A stretch of 64,000 nt of DNA from Luzula sylvatica (GCA_946800325.1 OX326956.1:12069167-12133166); one strand, 5' to 3'. Positions 11,170 to 22,568 are shown, numbered from the stretch's first letter. Program-made: numbers and translations. The notes: generated by a model from the letters alone, not told the origin.

Positions 11170-12885
11170 GCAGATGTCAACGATGGATTGTAATAATTAT
11201 CCGATGAACACAATCATTAATTTCATATAATTTAGCAAAATATATGATTACATTTAATAGAATATACGATTGAACATATTAAAATATAGTTAATTATCCG
11301 ATGAATACGATTATTAATTTCATATAATTCAGCAAAATATATGATTAAATTTAACAGAATATACGATTGAATTTACTAAAATATAGTTAATTATCTGATG
11401 AACATGATCATTAATTTAATATAATCAGCAAAATATATTATTGAAATTAGCAAAATATATGATTAAATTTAACAGAATATACGATTGAATTTACTAAAAT
11501 ATAGTTAATTATCCGATGAATACGATCATTAATTTCATATAATTCAGCAAAATATATAATTGAATTTAGCAAAATGTATGATTAAATGTAACAGAATATA
11601 CGATTGAATATATCAAAATATAGTTAATTATCCGATGAATACGATCATTAATTTCATATAATTCAACAAATATATGATTACATTTAACAGAATATACGAT
11701 TGAATATATTAAAATATAGTTAATTATCCGATGAATACGATCATTAATTTCATATAATTCAGCAAAATATATGATTGAATTTAGCAAAATATACGATTAA
11801 ATTTAACATAATATACGATTGAATTTACTAAAATATAATTAATTATCCGATGAACACGATCATTAATTTCATATAATCAGCAAAATATATTATTGAATTT
11901 ACCAAAATGTATGATTAAATGTAACATAATATACGATTGAATATATTAAAATATAGTTAATTATCCGATGAATACGATCATTAATTTCATATAATTCAGC
12001 AAAATATATGATTGAAATTAGCAAAATATATGATTAAATTTAATAGAATATACGATTGAATATATTAAAATATAGTTAATTATCCGATGAATACGATCAT
12101 TAATTTCATATAATTCAGCAAAATATATGATTGAATTTAGCAAAATATACGATTAAAGTTAACAGAATATACTATTGAATTTACTAAAATATAGTTAATT
12201 ATCCGATGAACACGATCATTAATTTCATATAATCAGCAAAATATATTATTGAAATTATCAAAATATATGATTAAATTTAACAGAATATACGATTGAATTT
12301 ACTAAAATATAGTTAATTATCCGATGAATACGATCATTAATTTCATATAATTCAGCAAAATATATGATTGAATTTAGCAAAATATACGATTAAATTTAAC
12401 AGAATATACGATTGAATTTACTAAAATATAGTTAATTATCCGATGAACACGATCATTAATTTCATATAATCAGCAAAATATATTATTGAAATTAGCAAAA
12501 TATATGATTAAATTTAACTGAATATACGATTGAATTTACTAAAATATAGTTAATTATCCGATGAATACGATCATTAATTTCATATAATTCAGCAAAATAT
12601 ATGATTGAATTTGGCAAAATGTATGATTAAATTTAACAAAATATACGACTGAATGTATTAAAACATAGTTAATTATCCCGATGAATACGATTATTAATTT
12701 CATATAATTCAGCAAAATATATGATTGAATTTAGCAAAATATACGATTAAATTTAACAGAATATACGATTGAATTTACTAAAATATAGTTAATTATCCGA
12801 TGAACACGATCGTTAATTTCATATAATCAGTAAAATATATTATTGAAATTAGAAAAATATAAGATTAAATTTAACAGAATATTTG
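11170..12885. repeat. Tandem array of ~118 bp monomers, about 14 copies
   Basis: The phrase GTTAATTATCCGATGAA recurs at 11289, 11386, 11504, 11623, 11719, 11838, 11956, 12074, 12194, 12312, 12431, 12549, 12668 and 12788. Spacings are 118-120 bp, with two short monomers of 96-97 bp. Monomers fall into variants (GAACAC or GAATAC after the core; ATAATTCAGC or ATAATCAGC) that are partly interleaved, hinting at a dimeric higher-order unit. Each monomer contains near-repeats of GCAAAATATAYGATT. Frames such as 11566-11787 (minus) are only the repeat translated. Confidence 0.95.
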
Positions 12886-13679
12886 AAAAGAAAAGAATTC
12901 CAGAACTTTCCGGTATGAGATTTAATGAATATATAAAGAGAGGGAAGTAAAGTAAAACCCAAAAACTAACAAGTCGGCGGGGAGACCGAAGAAAATAAAC
13001 AAAACCGCCTTGTTGGAAAAGAAACTAATGCCTGCACCCGGTTCATAAGGCCGTACATTTTCAATTTGGGCTGTGAGCTTTTATATTGGACTAAATTATT
13101 AACACTAAATTATCAATTTGCTTGGGTATCATGTTTTATATACATTCAAATATAAAAAAATATAATTTCGATAATTCTCAACAAAAAAAAAAAAAATTCA
13201 ATCTTTTATCGAAAAAAACAACCATTTCTGTTCGAAAAATATAGCACGTATTGAAGGGAGATACCACTTCTTCAATTAGTAAATATAAAGCATATACTTG
13301 TAATAACAAAATAATAAACATTCCATCTATATTTTAGATGATAATAATCTAAGATTATTTCCAATGATGTTTAATACAAAATATCAGAGTTTAATCCTAT
13401 CATCTTCGTATAAATTCCCTTACTATACCGTTCTCTCACTGGCGCTTTTACAGAATCCAACTCGGTACGGTTACGTACAGTTCATGATGTGGTATCTTTT
13501 CACACTCCAAGTCGATGTCGGTGCCACAATCCCAACCTGGTACCGGTGCCGAATCGGTTAAAATGAAATTATTTCTGAATTTGTTTGCTTTTTAAAAATA
13601 TAGTGGACATATAGAAATTAATGAACTAATTACTTACTGTACCGTTCTCTCGCTGGCTTTTTTTAAACATTTTTATCAC

Positions 13680-14630
13680 ACTTTTGGGTAACTCAGTAGT
13701 TTCGTCGAAATACCTTAGTGGGCCCGCATCACCACTCGAAATCGAACTCGTTCCAGCACTATCACCCACCACAATCCTCAACATTCATTCTTCACATCAT
13801 GAACATATATTGGTTGCGGCATTTCGTCGAACATGTAAGGTGTCTCTTTTAGTTCTCATTTCTTCAACATGTATCCCTCCATTTTTTATCACGGTATTTC
13901 ATCAAACTTCTTGTCCACGCTCCCTAAATCGTGATTCTCTCCATCAAAGGAAATCTGATTCGTCATCTCAAGAAAAGAACATTTCTTCGACTTCGTCATT
14001 TCCTCGAACATCGTGTCTATGCCACTTGTGAGTCTTTAATGTGCCGAAAAGAACTCGACGAAATTGTCTAGTTCTTGGTACATCCACTGGCAATACTGGA
14101 CCTTCGTGGACGGCAAGATCGAATGGATCTATGTCGTATCCAGCTTCAATTTGACACGTGTCCAACGTACATCGAAGGTACAAATGATGAAACACGTGTC
14201 CAGCGTAGGCACCATCCTCTCGAAGTTGTTAGTCAAAGAATCGTTCCTCAACCTTCACCGGTTGAAGGAGCTGCTAGGGGATCGAATCGCAGGATGGAGG
14301 GCGTCAGATCGAAGGTACAAATGACGATTGCTATCGCCGGTTCATCTCTCGACCTCACAGAAAAGAGTGAATCTCATCAGGCGCGTCAGATGAGGGATGG
14401 CAGAGTAGGGGGGGGGGGGGAGCCGAAGGAGTGTAGAGGGTCTGGGGATTGCATCTTGAACGCCAGCAGGCAGGATCGCGCGAGAGTGAGAAAGGGCTGA
14501 ACGATGAGTATGGCTGGACGTGAGGAACACAGAGAATCAGAGCGAGATGGGAAAGGGAGGAAGAGTGAAGATCGGAGATCGGAGACTGAGAGAAGGAAGT
14601 AAGGAAGAAGAGAGCGTGAGCGTAATAAAG
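13680..14630. other. GC-richer island inside the 5.3 kb element
   Basis: Overlapping frames on both strands (13684-14031 +, 14064-14324 +, 14075-14500 +, 13968-14195 -) are short and unrecognised, with a G12 run at 14409-14420. It may be captured exonic DNA, but no frame can be favoured. Confidence 0.3.
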
Positions 14631-14706
14631 TTAGATAATTACGAAAATATCCCTCCGTCTCATGGATTCGATTTGTGGATTCGATTTATGGATTCTCCTT
14701 AGCACG

Positions 14707-14787
<81 letters not shown>
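14707..14787. repeat. (TA)n microsatellite, about 40 units
   Basis: Uninterrupted TA run marking the junction between the 5.3 kb TIR element and the left end of duplication copy A. Confidence 0.95.
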
Positions 14788-14790
<3 letters not shown>

Positions 14791-14840
14791 GTTATGTCGC
14801 TTTTAATTGTGCAAGAGGGATTGATGCTATTAGCTTTTGT

Positions 14841-15765
14841 TAGGGGTGTACAAAAAATTCTCCAACCCGTCAAATCCGACCCGGACCGACCCGTTTTTTG
14901 CGGGTTTCGAAGTTGATGGGTCGGGTCCGGATTGGAGTTTTGACAAACCCGAAAGTAGGGGTTGGGTTACGGGTTTGAAATTAAAAAATCCCATTAACCC
15001 AACCCGACCCGTATAGTACCAAATTTCCAAATTATTGTTTATGTTTTTAATAAAAATTATGTGGTGTGTTATTTTTTGGTAAATTATATTGCTATGATTT
15101 ATTTATTATTAATTATTTTCAATATTATATAGTTTCTTATCTTCTTTTACCTTATATGAATATTATGTTTATCAAGTAATTAAAATTTCTCAAATTAATA
15201 TACAAAAATTCTTAACTTAAATCATGTATGGCATGTTTTATTTTATGACAAAAAATGTGTATCCTCTTTTGATATTTTTTATTTTGTTTAAGAGTAACCT
15301 TCGTCTTTTGTTATTATTTTGTATTTTTTTAATAGTAAGGCTTTTTATTTATTTACGATATCACTATATCAATTTTGTCATGAAATATTTAATTAGTTTG
15401 AACTTTGAAAATTTCCTATATAATATGTGTTTTATATTTATTGTCTGCAAATATGACATGAATGTAATGAGATGTTGATTATGCATGTTTAATTTTGTTT
15501 GCGTGTTTGTAAAATATTTTTCGATGATCTAACTAAAAATATAATTTTAGTTGCACATTTTTTTAACATATGAACATATATCGTTATAGTATGTATTTAC
15601 GGGAAAAAAAAACCCGGCTAACCCGCCCAACATTGTCAAGATGGATTTGAAAAATGTTATAGGTATCATGGGTTGGGTTGGGTTGGAAAAACGAAAACCC
15701 GTTCAAGTTGGGTTGGGTTACAGTTTTGATCAAAACCCGCCCAACCCGATCTATGTACACCCCTA
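14841..15765. mobile_element. Non-autonomous hAT element, 8-bp TSD
   Basis: TIRs are TAGGGGTGTACA and TGTACACCCCTA. The flanking 8-mers are GCTTTTGT (14833-14840) and TCTTTTGT (15766-15773). Copy B (about 31155-31170) has the unoccupied site with one GCTTTTGT. The ends are rich in ACCCG/CGGGT units; the interior is AT-rich and non-coding (the frames at 14830-15030 and 15224-15478 are not genes). Confidence 0.85.
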
Positions 15766-15934
15766 TCTTTTGTACCGTTAGATCCATATCAAGATTTAAA
15801 TTTGGTATTCAAATATTTTTTAAATAATACAAGCTGCACACCGTTTCCTTTTTGCAAAATTTGGAAACTATTAATTCAAATGATTTCACACACTATTTAT
15901 TGAAGAACTAAATATGGAAAAGTAGTTAGTAATA

Positions 15935-16391
15935 GGAAAAAGTCTGTTTTTGGTCCCTAACAAATACCGAAATGTTCAACTTGCCCCCTGACTTTTTTTT
16001 TTGTTCATTTTGCCCCCTAAACTTGCTATTTTTGTTCGGTTTGCCCCCTCCGTCCAATAACTCGTGCCCCCCAGTTAAATGGCTGTTAAATATGCTGACG
16101 TGGCATTATTTTATGCTGACGTGGCATTATTTTATGCTGACGTGGCATATTTTATGCTGACGTGGCATTATTTTATGCTGACGTGTCATTATTTTATGCT
16201 GACGTGGCTGTATAAAATAATACCACGTCAGCATATTTAACAGTCATTTAACTGGAGGGCACGAGTTATTGGACGGAGGGGGCAAACCGAACAAAAATAA
16301 CAAGTTTAGGGGGCAAAATGAACAAAAAAAAAAGTCAGGGGGCAAGTTGAACATTTCGGTATTTGTTAGGGACCAAAAACAGACTTTTTCC
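15935..16391. mobile_element. MULE-type MITE, full-length foldback
   Basis: Ends are GGAAAAAGTCTGTTTTTGG and its near-perfect inverse ending CTTTTTCC. Inverted arms of about 160 bp run through the TTGCCCCC-rich blocks. Flanking 9-mers TTAGTAATA and TTAGTAAAT are a degenerate 9-bp TSD; copy B shows the empty site. The central loop holds the tandem TGACGTGGC array listed separately. The minus frame 16244-16474 and plus frame 15972-16160 are the same arm read twice. Confidence 0.8.
16091..16240. repeat. Tandem TGACGTGGC array (6 direct + 1 inverted)
   Basis: The unit TTATGCTGACGTGGCATTAT repeats with a period near 21 bp in six direct copies (one altered to TGACGTGTC), followed by one inverted copy (CCACGTCAGCAT). 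TGACGTGG contains the ACGT core bound by plant bZIP factors (TGA and ABRE-binding classes). Whether it is functional here is unknown. Confidence 0.85.
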
Positions 16392-16579
16392 TTAGTAAAT
16401 ATATAAATATGATTTACCATTAGAAATATAGTCACAAGACTCACAATTTTATTCATACAACAGTTTATATACATACAACAAATACAAGAAACTGATAATA
16501 AGTTTAATCAGGTTAACATGGACCATTACATATATAATTTATATGGATATAGTTAGATTGACAAGATAGTTAACACTAG

Positions 16580-16786
16580 CAGTGGCGGATCTTGTCCCAA
16601 ATCAATGGGGGGCGGTAATCTAGGGGGGCTACTGTGAGAAAATTTCAAAAAATTTTGGGAGGGTGGCAGTACATAATTTTCCAGTTCTATCGTAAAATAC
16701 ACTGACATAATCACATATATATACGACCGCTCAAAAATCTAGGGAGGGGCAGCTACTCCCCTAGTCCATTAATAGATCCGTCACTG
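16580..16786. mobile_element. hAT-type MITE, 207 bp, 8-bp TSD
   Basis: Ends are CAGTGGCGGATC and GATCCGTCACTG. It is flanked by exact 8-mers AACACTAG (16572-16579 and 16787-16794). Copy B (about 31497-31507) carries a single AACACTAG and no insert. Confidence 0.92.
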
Positions 16787-17382
16787 AACACTAGTATAAT
16801 TGCACCGAATAGAATGCTTAATTTATACTTGTCTTATGTATGCACGGTGAAATATCATCATATGACATGATAATACGGGAACCAAAACATTCACAACACA
16901 ACTTAGAAATATGATCATATGATTCTTTAGTAAAAAAAAGTCAATAACCACAAAATTCATACATTATAAAAATAAATAAAATTATGTCTTAAAAAAATTT
17001 AACGGTGTTAATTTGTCATCCGATCATGATTCAAATCAAATCGTGATGTAAAGCGAACGGTATAAAAAGTAATAGCAGTAAATACATTCATGCTATTAGT
17101 AACGAACGACGTAACCTGATTCTATATAGGTTCCAGTCTTGTCCAAAGACCTTTGGGCAGAGATCCATCCAAATATCTACAGAACCGTTCGATTTAGTCA
17201 GATTTTGATTTTGACTTGATTACATCAAACAATCCGTTAACTTTTTGTTTCACTAAAATAGAAATGCTGTAAATTATTGGTCAATGAGTCAAATAAACTC
17301 ATTCTATTTTTCAGTATTTGAATAAGACAGGTCTTGCTAATATCAATGAAAACCTTGGATTAAACAATTTTTGGATTTACGA

Positions 17383-19143
17383 TAGCAATGTCAATGGGTC
17401 GAGTTCGGATCGGATATAATCTCATCCATATCCTTACCCGTCTTAACCGGGTAATATCTGTACCTGACCCACCATCTAAACGGATAATTTTTACTCGTCC
17501 CATTAAGTACCCGCGAGTTTTCGAATTATCCACGGAAAATTTTACCCATATTTAAACATACACTTAACTTAATTTAATAAAAATATTTTTCATCTAATGT
17601 TGAACTAACTCAAAATAATATTCTTATACCCAAATTAGTACTACTTCAGTTAATAAAACAACATTTCAAAATAATCATCACATCACCAAACCAAATACCC
17701 AACAAAAATAGTTTTAAATTGCATAACATAAAATTAAGTCACTCCATTCGATTGCCTCCTTCCGCGCGATCAATTATCTCGTTCTCTTCATCGGCATCTT
17801 CTGAAAAAGCACGATACTCGAAAGGCAACATCGTAGATGAACCTATGTAAAATAAATAAAATGCCATACAAAATTATTATGATATTCAATATAGAAATAA
17901 ACTATTATATTTCACAAACCTTGCATTTCCGCGCATAACCAACTTTGTGAGCACATTAATGCCTCTAACGTATTCTCATGAAGTCTACTACGATGTTGGC
18001 TCACGAACCGTCCGCTTGTACTAAAAGCCGATTCCGATGCAACGATTGAAATCGAAATTGCCAAAATATCCCTCGCAATTAATTGCAAAGTGGGATAAAC
18101 TTGTGTGCATTTTTCCACCAACTTAATATATCAAATTCGGATTTCCTTGGAATTACATGTTCTTCTAGATAATGATCTAATTCGGAACCGGAACTAACAT
18201 TTTCACACTCCAAAGCAACAAATCTGTCAAAACTGGCCATCGAATCCATCTCCTCAAAACCAGTTTGTGGGGGGTTATCATTACATTCTTCGTCACCACT
18301 TGATTTCACCTTGGATCCATAATCGGTTAGTAAATTGTAGCAAATTTTCCGAATCCTTTCTTTTTCAGATTTCGCCAAATTATCACCATACAAAATAGAG
18401 AAATAATATTTAAATAACTTCAGCTTATATCTAGGATCCAACACGGTTGTAACACCCATAATTCCATGAATTTGATCCCAATATTTCTCAAATTTTGCAA
18501 CCATTCTCGCTGCCATAGACTCGATAACCGGTTTTCCACAAGTACTCCATTCTCTCAAATTTATGTTAATCTCACAAATTTTGGGAAAATACATATTTGC
18601 GGCTAGATATTTCGTAGCCGGAAATAACTCTGTTATTGTATGAAACAACTTTAACCTATCACAAATAAGTTTAGCTATTTCCCATTCTTCTTCTAATGGC
18701 ACCCATTTATAAAGAGTCTCGCGTTGTTTTAAACGTCTAAAAACATCCTTGTATGGGATTGCAACACTTAACATCAAATATGTGGAATTTCATCAAGTTT
18801 TGCAATCGAGCACCAACTTTTTAGATGACGATATTTTTAATTGACGAACCGTTTCTTCGAACTTTTCATACATTTTAGGTGTAGCAACCCAAAAAACAAC
18901 ACTATCTCAAATCTTCTCAATAGCCCCACTAATAACATCTAAACCATCTTTCACAATCAGATTTAAAATGTGCGCACAACATCTCATGTGCAACAAGTCC
19001 CCATCCAATAGAAGATCGCTCGTTCCTTTCAATTTGTTCACTACTAAACTCGCCAATAAATCATTCGTCGAACAATTGTCCAACGTTAATGAGCCCAACT
19101 TGTTATCGAGATTCCAATCCATCAAACATTCGATAAGCATAGA
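17383..19143 (-). mobile_element. hAT transposon remnant, right end lost
   Basis: Relative to copy B (junction near 31908), this block is inserted after GGATTTACGAT. The left end, TAGCAATGTCAATGGGTCG, resembles hAT termini, and subterminal ACCCG-type repeats follow. On the right the element stops inside the transposase frame without a matching TIR, and about 25 bp of flank present in B is missing. The right end was therefore removed by a deletion that also took host DNA. Confidence 0.8.
17912..19140 (-). pseudogene. hAT-family transposase pseudogene (RICESLEEPER/DAYSLEEPER type)
   Basis: Three minus-strand frames cover the C-terminal two thirds. 19140-18907 contains CCAHILNLIVKDGL, matching the conserved hAT stretch before the catalytic core. 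18777-18079 contains TAVLDPRYKL-like text (TTVLDPRYKLKLFKYYF) and the linker ending DILSWWK. 18121-17912 contains the C-terminal dimerisation motif (YPTLQLIARDILAI, ASESAFSTSGR). Stops lie between the first two frames and a frameshift near 18120 separates the last two. The N-terminal BED zinc finger is absent because the element is truncated at 19143. hAT transposases cut and paste DNA; this one cannot be functional. Confidence 0.88.
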
Positions 19144-19895
19144 AATTAGCAGCCAAAGATTAAGCTATGTGCTTGCTACTTGATTTTTGTTTGTGGTTGT
19201 TTTCTTTCCGGAGTTAATATCTAGCATAGAAATTATTATCAAATAAATAATATTAAACACCTAGACTTTGCATCTAGAATTCACCTAAATATACACGTGA
19301 CATTCTAATTCTCCAACATCTAAAATTTTGTTTTCTTTTTTTAAACTTAATATGAATGTATTATAATTTGACACATATATATCTAGCTGATTTCTAGGTA
19401 CAAAAAAATATAATATTTAACATTATTCATTATCTAGACATCAATTCATATTTATCTATTTAAATCGAGCTATTTTGAGATTTTCTTTTAGGCCATTTAC
19501 CCTTCCCCCACATGCACCATCACATCTTTATATCCTTAATTAACACAATTCATTAACTAGTAATTAACAAAATACATTCGATTAATAATTAATTAATATA
19601 TATTTAACATATACATAAATAAACAATTAATAATTAATAAATTAACTATCAATCGAGTGTATCTTGTTAATTACCAATTAATTAAATGTGCTAATTAGGG
19701 ATACAAAAGATGCGATTGTGCATACGGCGGAAAGGGTAGCATTTTCCTTTTTTTTTTAGCTTTGAACTCTTTTGGTATATTACAGAAATTGGTTTAATGT
19801 TTTTTTTGTATCTAAATTATTTAAAGCTTTTGTTAGTATGTAAATACTAAATTGAGACCCAATAATGAACGGAGATGATGATTGTTGTAAAAGAC

Positions 19896-19958
<63 letters not shown>

Positions 19959-20145
19959 ATTAAAATGAGAAACAGCGTTTTTATTAGACTCTTCCCTAAA
20001 CAGGAAGATATAGTTACTTAATTTTATTAAACGAAGGGTTAAAGGTTGATTAGATCTGCTAAAAAAAAGAATATCATGATTTGATCCGACCGTTGTTAAT
20101 GTATTTGGACGAGATTTGTGCCCAAAAAACTTTGGACTAGCTTCG

Positions 20146-20184
<39 letters not shown>

Positions 20185-20559
20185 TTAATATTAATATACT
20201 TAATTAAGTATATAAGATTTGGTATTTAATATTTTTTATCATTAAATTATGTTGAGATTTATGTATTTAATGATTTTCACAAATTTTTTAAAAACACAAA
20301 TTACAATACAAATTCAATAATAATAAAATATTAAATATTAAAAAAATTGTAAAAGTTAGACCAAATTGGAAAATATAATGAATAAGTATCACAAAATCTG
20401 GCCAACAGTTTTAGAAGGAAAAATATAGTGAAAAAGCCTTTGAATATCACAACAAAATTCTAAATACATAGAATCCATTAAAATCTTTCTATGTACCACC
20501 CTTTCCTCTTCTTTCCGTTCACACTATTTCGCTTCACATTCTCTACACTGGCCCAATCC
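19144..20559. other. Upstream region of protease gene A
   Basis: Non-coding. It includes a (GA)n run (19899-19956), a (TA)n run (20150-20179) and a half-copy of the TACTTAATTAAGTA MITE family (about 20190-20350, also in copy B). About 590 bp here (roughly 19437-20030) is missing from copy B. The last ~110 bp before the TATA box matches B closely. Confidence 0.6.
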
Positions 20560-20567
20560 CTATAAAA
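20560..20567 (+). promoter_or_regulatory. TATA box of protease gene A
   Basis: CTATAAAA lies 53 bp upstream of the ATG at 20620, after a GCCCAAT motif. Position and sequence are conserved in gene B (33447-33454). Confidence 0.7.
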
Positions 20568-20619
20568 TACCAACCCTTCATTCTTAATTTCATTCAACAC
20601 ACATATATTCAAACCAACA

Positions 20620-22044
20620 ATGGCGCATAACGCTCTATTTGTCTTCCTCTCTATCATAACACTTAATCTCCTAATCGAAACCTCTGCGGTTGGATTCTCA
20701 GTCAAGCTAATGCACCGAGACCACACAAAATCTCCATTATACAACCCTAATCACTCCCAAACAGACCGAGTCCGTGAAGCTGTTCACCATTCGAATGCCC
20801 GTGCGAAAGCTATAAGCCGTTCTTTCTTCTACAAACCACTAACCGATGCTGATCCCTTTACTCCATCTGTGTCTCCATATCCTTCTCCATCAGACTCTCC
20901 ATCTCCCTCGGCATATCCTCCTCCCTCAGACTCTCCATCTTCCCCAAAGGGAAATATCGAAACAGACATTATCCAAAACGGTTATAACTACATCATGTCG
21001 ATAAATCTCGGAACCCCGTCGAAAGAAATCATTGCCATAGCCGATACAGGAAGTGACCTAATTTGGGCTACATGCAAACCATGCGAAGACTGCTACAAAC
21101 AAGATGCCCCTCGTTTCGACCCGTCTTCATCCTCTTCTTATTCCAATCTCTCATGTAGCTCAGAGAAATGTAATGAACTCGACTCTTCTCAAATGGGATG
21201 TGATAAATCTGATAAGTGTCTTTTCATATACGGTTATGGTGATGGATCACTGACAAGTGGCAATCTTGCAACAGAAACCCTAACCTTTAATACTACTAGT
21301 CACTCTACCATAAACTTCCCAAAGGTTTCTTTTGGTTGTTCACACACAGCTAACGGCACGTTTGATTCCCATTCGGCTGGCCTTGTCGGGCTTGGTGGCG
21401 GTCCATTGTCTCTTATTTCGCAACTCGGTTCGTCGATAAATCATCGATTCTCTTATTGTTTAATACCAATGAACAATGCTAACGTGACAACCAGTACACT
21501 AAGTTTCGGTTCTGATGCAAACATTTCTGGCCATGACGTGGCGACTACCGAATTGCTTCAAACTATTAAACCGACGTTCTATACCGTCACGCTTGATGGT
21601 ATTAAGGTTGGTAACGAATCATTGGATTCGATTCAGAGTAATTACATGATAGTCGATTCCGGTACTACTCTAACGTACTTGGATTCGGGCATTCTTGACT
21701 CATTGATCGAAACCCTAAGTAACACCATAAGTCTTCCTCCAGTTAAGGACGATGAAGGTTTGTTCTCGCTTTGTTTCGATGAGAGCAAAGCAGGTTCTGA
21801 TTTTGTATATCCCGATATTACATTCAAGCTGGGCAATGCAACCGTGGTTCTAAAGCCGTACAATGCATTCATTCAGAAGGATACCAACATTAAGTGTCTC
21901 GCTATGGCATCATTTAAATCGGATACGAAGGCGGATCAGAGTTTACAGATTCTAGGAAATATTGCGCAACAAAATTTCCATGTTGGGTACGATCTGGGCA
22001 TGCAGAAGATCTCGTTTGCTCCGGCCGATTGCACCAAGTATTAA
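20620..22044 (+). CDS. CDR1-like aspartic protease (A1 family, nepenthesin type), copy A
   Basis: A single-exon gene for 474 residues with the usual layout of plant CDR1-like proteases. It has a hydrophobic signal peptide (1-23) for secretion, then a propeptide with the family hallmark KLMHRDHTKSPLYNP (29-43). A Pro/Ser-rich linker (82-109) follows, then the catalytic domain. Catalytic aspartates are D142 (DTGSDLIW) and D346 (DSGTTLTYL), and the flap is YGYGDGS. The cysteine cluster CKPCEDCYKQ...CSSEKC...CDKSDKC matches the nepenthesin-specific insert that adds disulfides. The family cleaves proteins at acidic pH in the apoplast; Arabidopsis CDR1 acts in disease-resistance signalling, but that role is not shown here. 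The start has a TATA box 53 bp upstream. Compared with copy B it has Y122-N123 where B has GD, and a two-residue deletion near 242. All catalytic residues are intact, so it is probably active. Confidence 0.95.
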   Translation: MAHNALFVFLSIITLNLLIETSAVGFSVKLMHRDHTKSPLYNPNHSQTDRVREAVHHSNARAKAISRSFFYKPLTDADPFTPSVSPYPSPSDSPSPSAYPPPSDSPSSPKGNIETDIIQNGYNYIMSINLGTPSKEIIAIADTGSDLIWATCKPCEDCYKQDAPRFDPSSSSSYSNLSCSSEKCNELDSSQMGCDKSDKCLFIYGYGDGSLTSGNLATETLTFNTTSHSTINFPKVSFGCSHTANGTFDSHSAGLVGLGGGPLSLISQLGSSINHRFSYCLIPMNNANVTTSTLSFGSDANISGHDVATTELLQTIKPTFYTVTLDGIKVGNESLDSIQSNYMIVDSGTTLTYLDSGILDSLIETLSNTISLPPVKDDEGLFSLCFDESKAGSDFVYPDITFKLGNATVVLKPYNAFIQKDTNIKCLAMASFKSDTKADQSLQILGNIAQQNFHVGYDLGMQKISFAPADCTKY

Positions 22045-22460
22045 GTGAATCCTAGGGTTTTTATTTTGTTCTAAACCCTAAAATATAATAAGTTTTTTAA
22101 TTTAAGCAATTTTTTTTTGTACAAGATAATGTTGGGTTATGTTATGTGTGTGTCTCTATGTTGATGATATAGATGTCCAGTTATACTTTTTTTGTCCAGT
22201 ATGCCTTCTAATTAATTTCATAATTAGCTGCATGTCATGTACATTAACCTTCCGTTAAAAATAAGCTTATAATAACTTGTATATATTGAAATAAATCTTA
22301 ATTACAATTTCCAGAAAGTGAAATTAAGAAATAATTTTGATCCCTAACTATATATAAATGTCTAGTTTTGTGGAAAATAATTTGATACGTACCAAATATT
22401 GTAATTTATCTTTTTATGGAAGAAAATTTTCTGTGCGATTTAAAAAATACACACTAATTT

Positions 22461-22501
<41 letters not shown>

Positions 22502-22568
22502 CTAATATTTATTTTGCAGAATAAGTAAAAAATCTTTAAAATCCAAAATTCCATACTCCCAGTAGATC
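22045..22568. other. 3' flank of protease gene A
   Basis: AT-rich 3' UTR and flank, with AATATAATAAG-type polyadenylation-like signals within 60 bp of the stop, and a (TA)n run at 22465-22497. It aligns with 34936-35375 in copy B, apart from small indels. Confidence 0.6.

Larger units (their letters stand above)
9374..14703. mobile_element. 5.3 kb TIR element with exon-like islands and an internal satellite array
   Basis: The left end is GCTAAAAAGAATCCAC, with the AAAAAGAATCCAC unit repeated. The right end is the inverted GGATTCTCCTTAGC, preceded by GTGGATTCG. Both abut long (TA)n tracts. The same termini bound the 234 bp foldback at 26169-26402, so the pair defines one family. Inside are an exon-like island with a splice-donor-like end (9610-9880), another near 10530-10817, a tandem array (11170-12885), and a GC-richer island at 13680-14630. 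No transposase was seen. Confidence 0.6.

Noticed and set aside
11566..11787. Frame with two near-identical halves
   Set aside because: It is the 118 bp satellite monomer translated; the repeat explains the internal similarity.
11170..12885. CRISPR-like regularly spaced repeats
   Set aside because: The whole ~118 bp unit is repeated with no unique spacers, in plant nuclear DNA: a satellite-type array.
21642..21872. Minus-strand 76-codon frame (and its twin at 34533-34763)
   Set aside because: Antisense shadow of the protease coding sequence; conserved only because the sense gene is.
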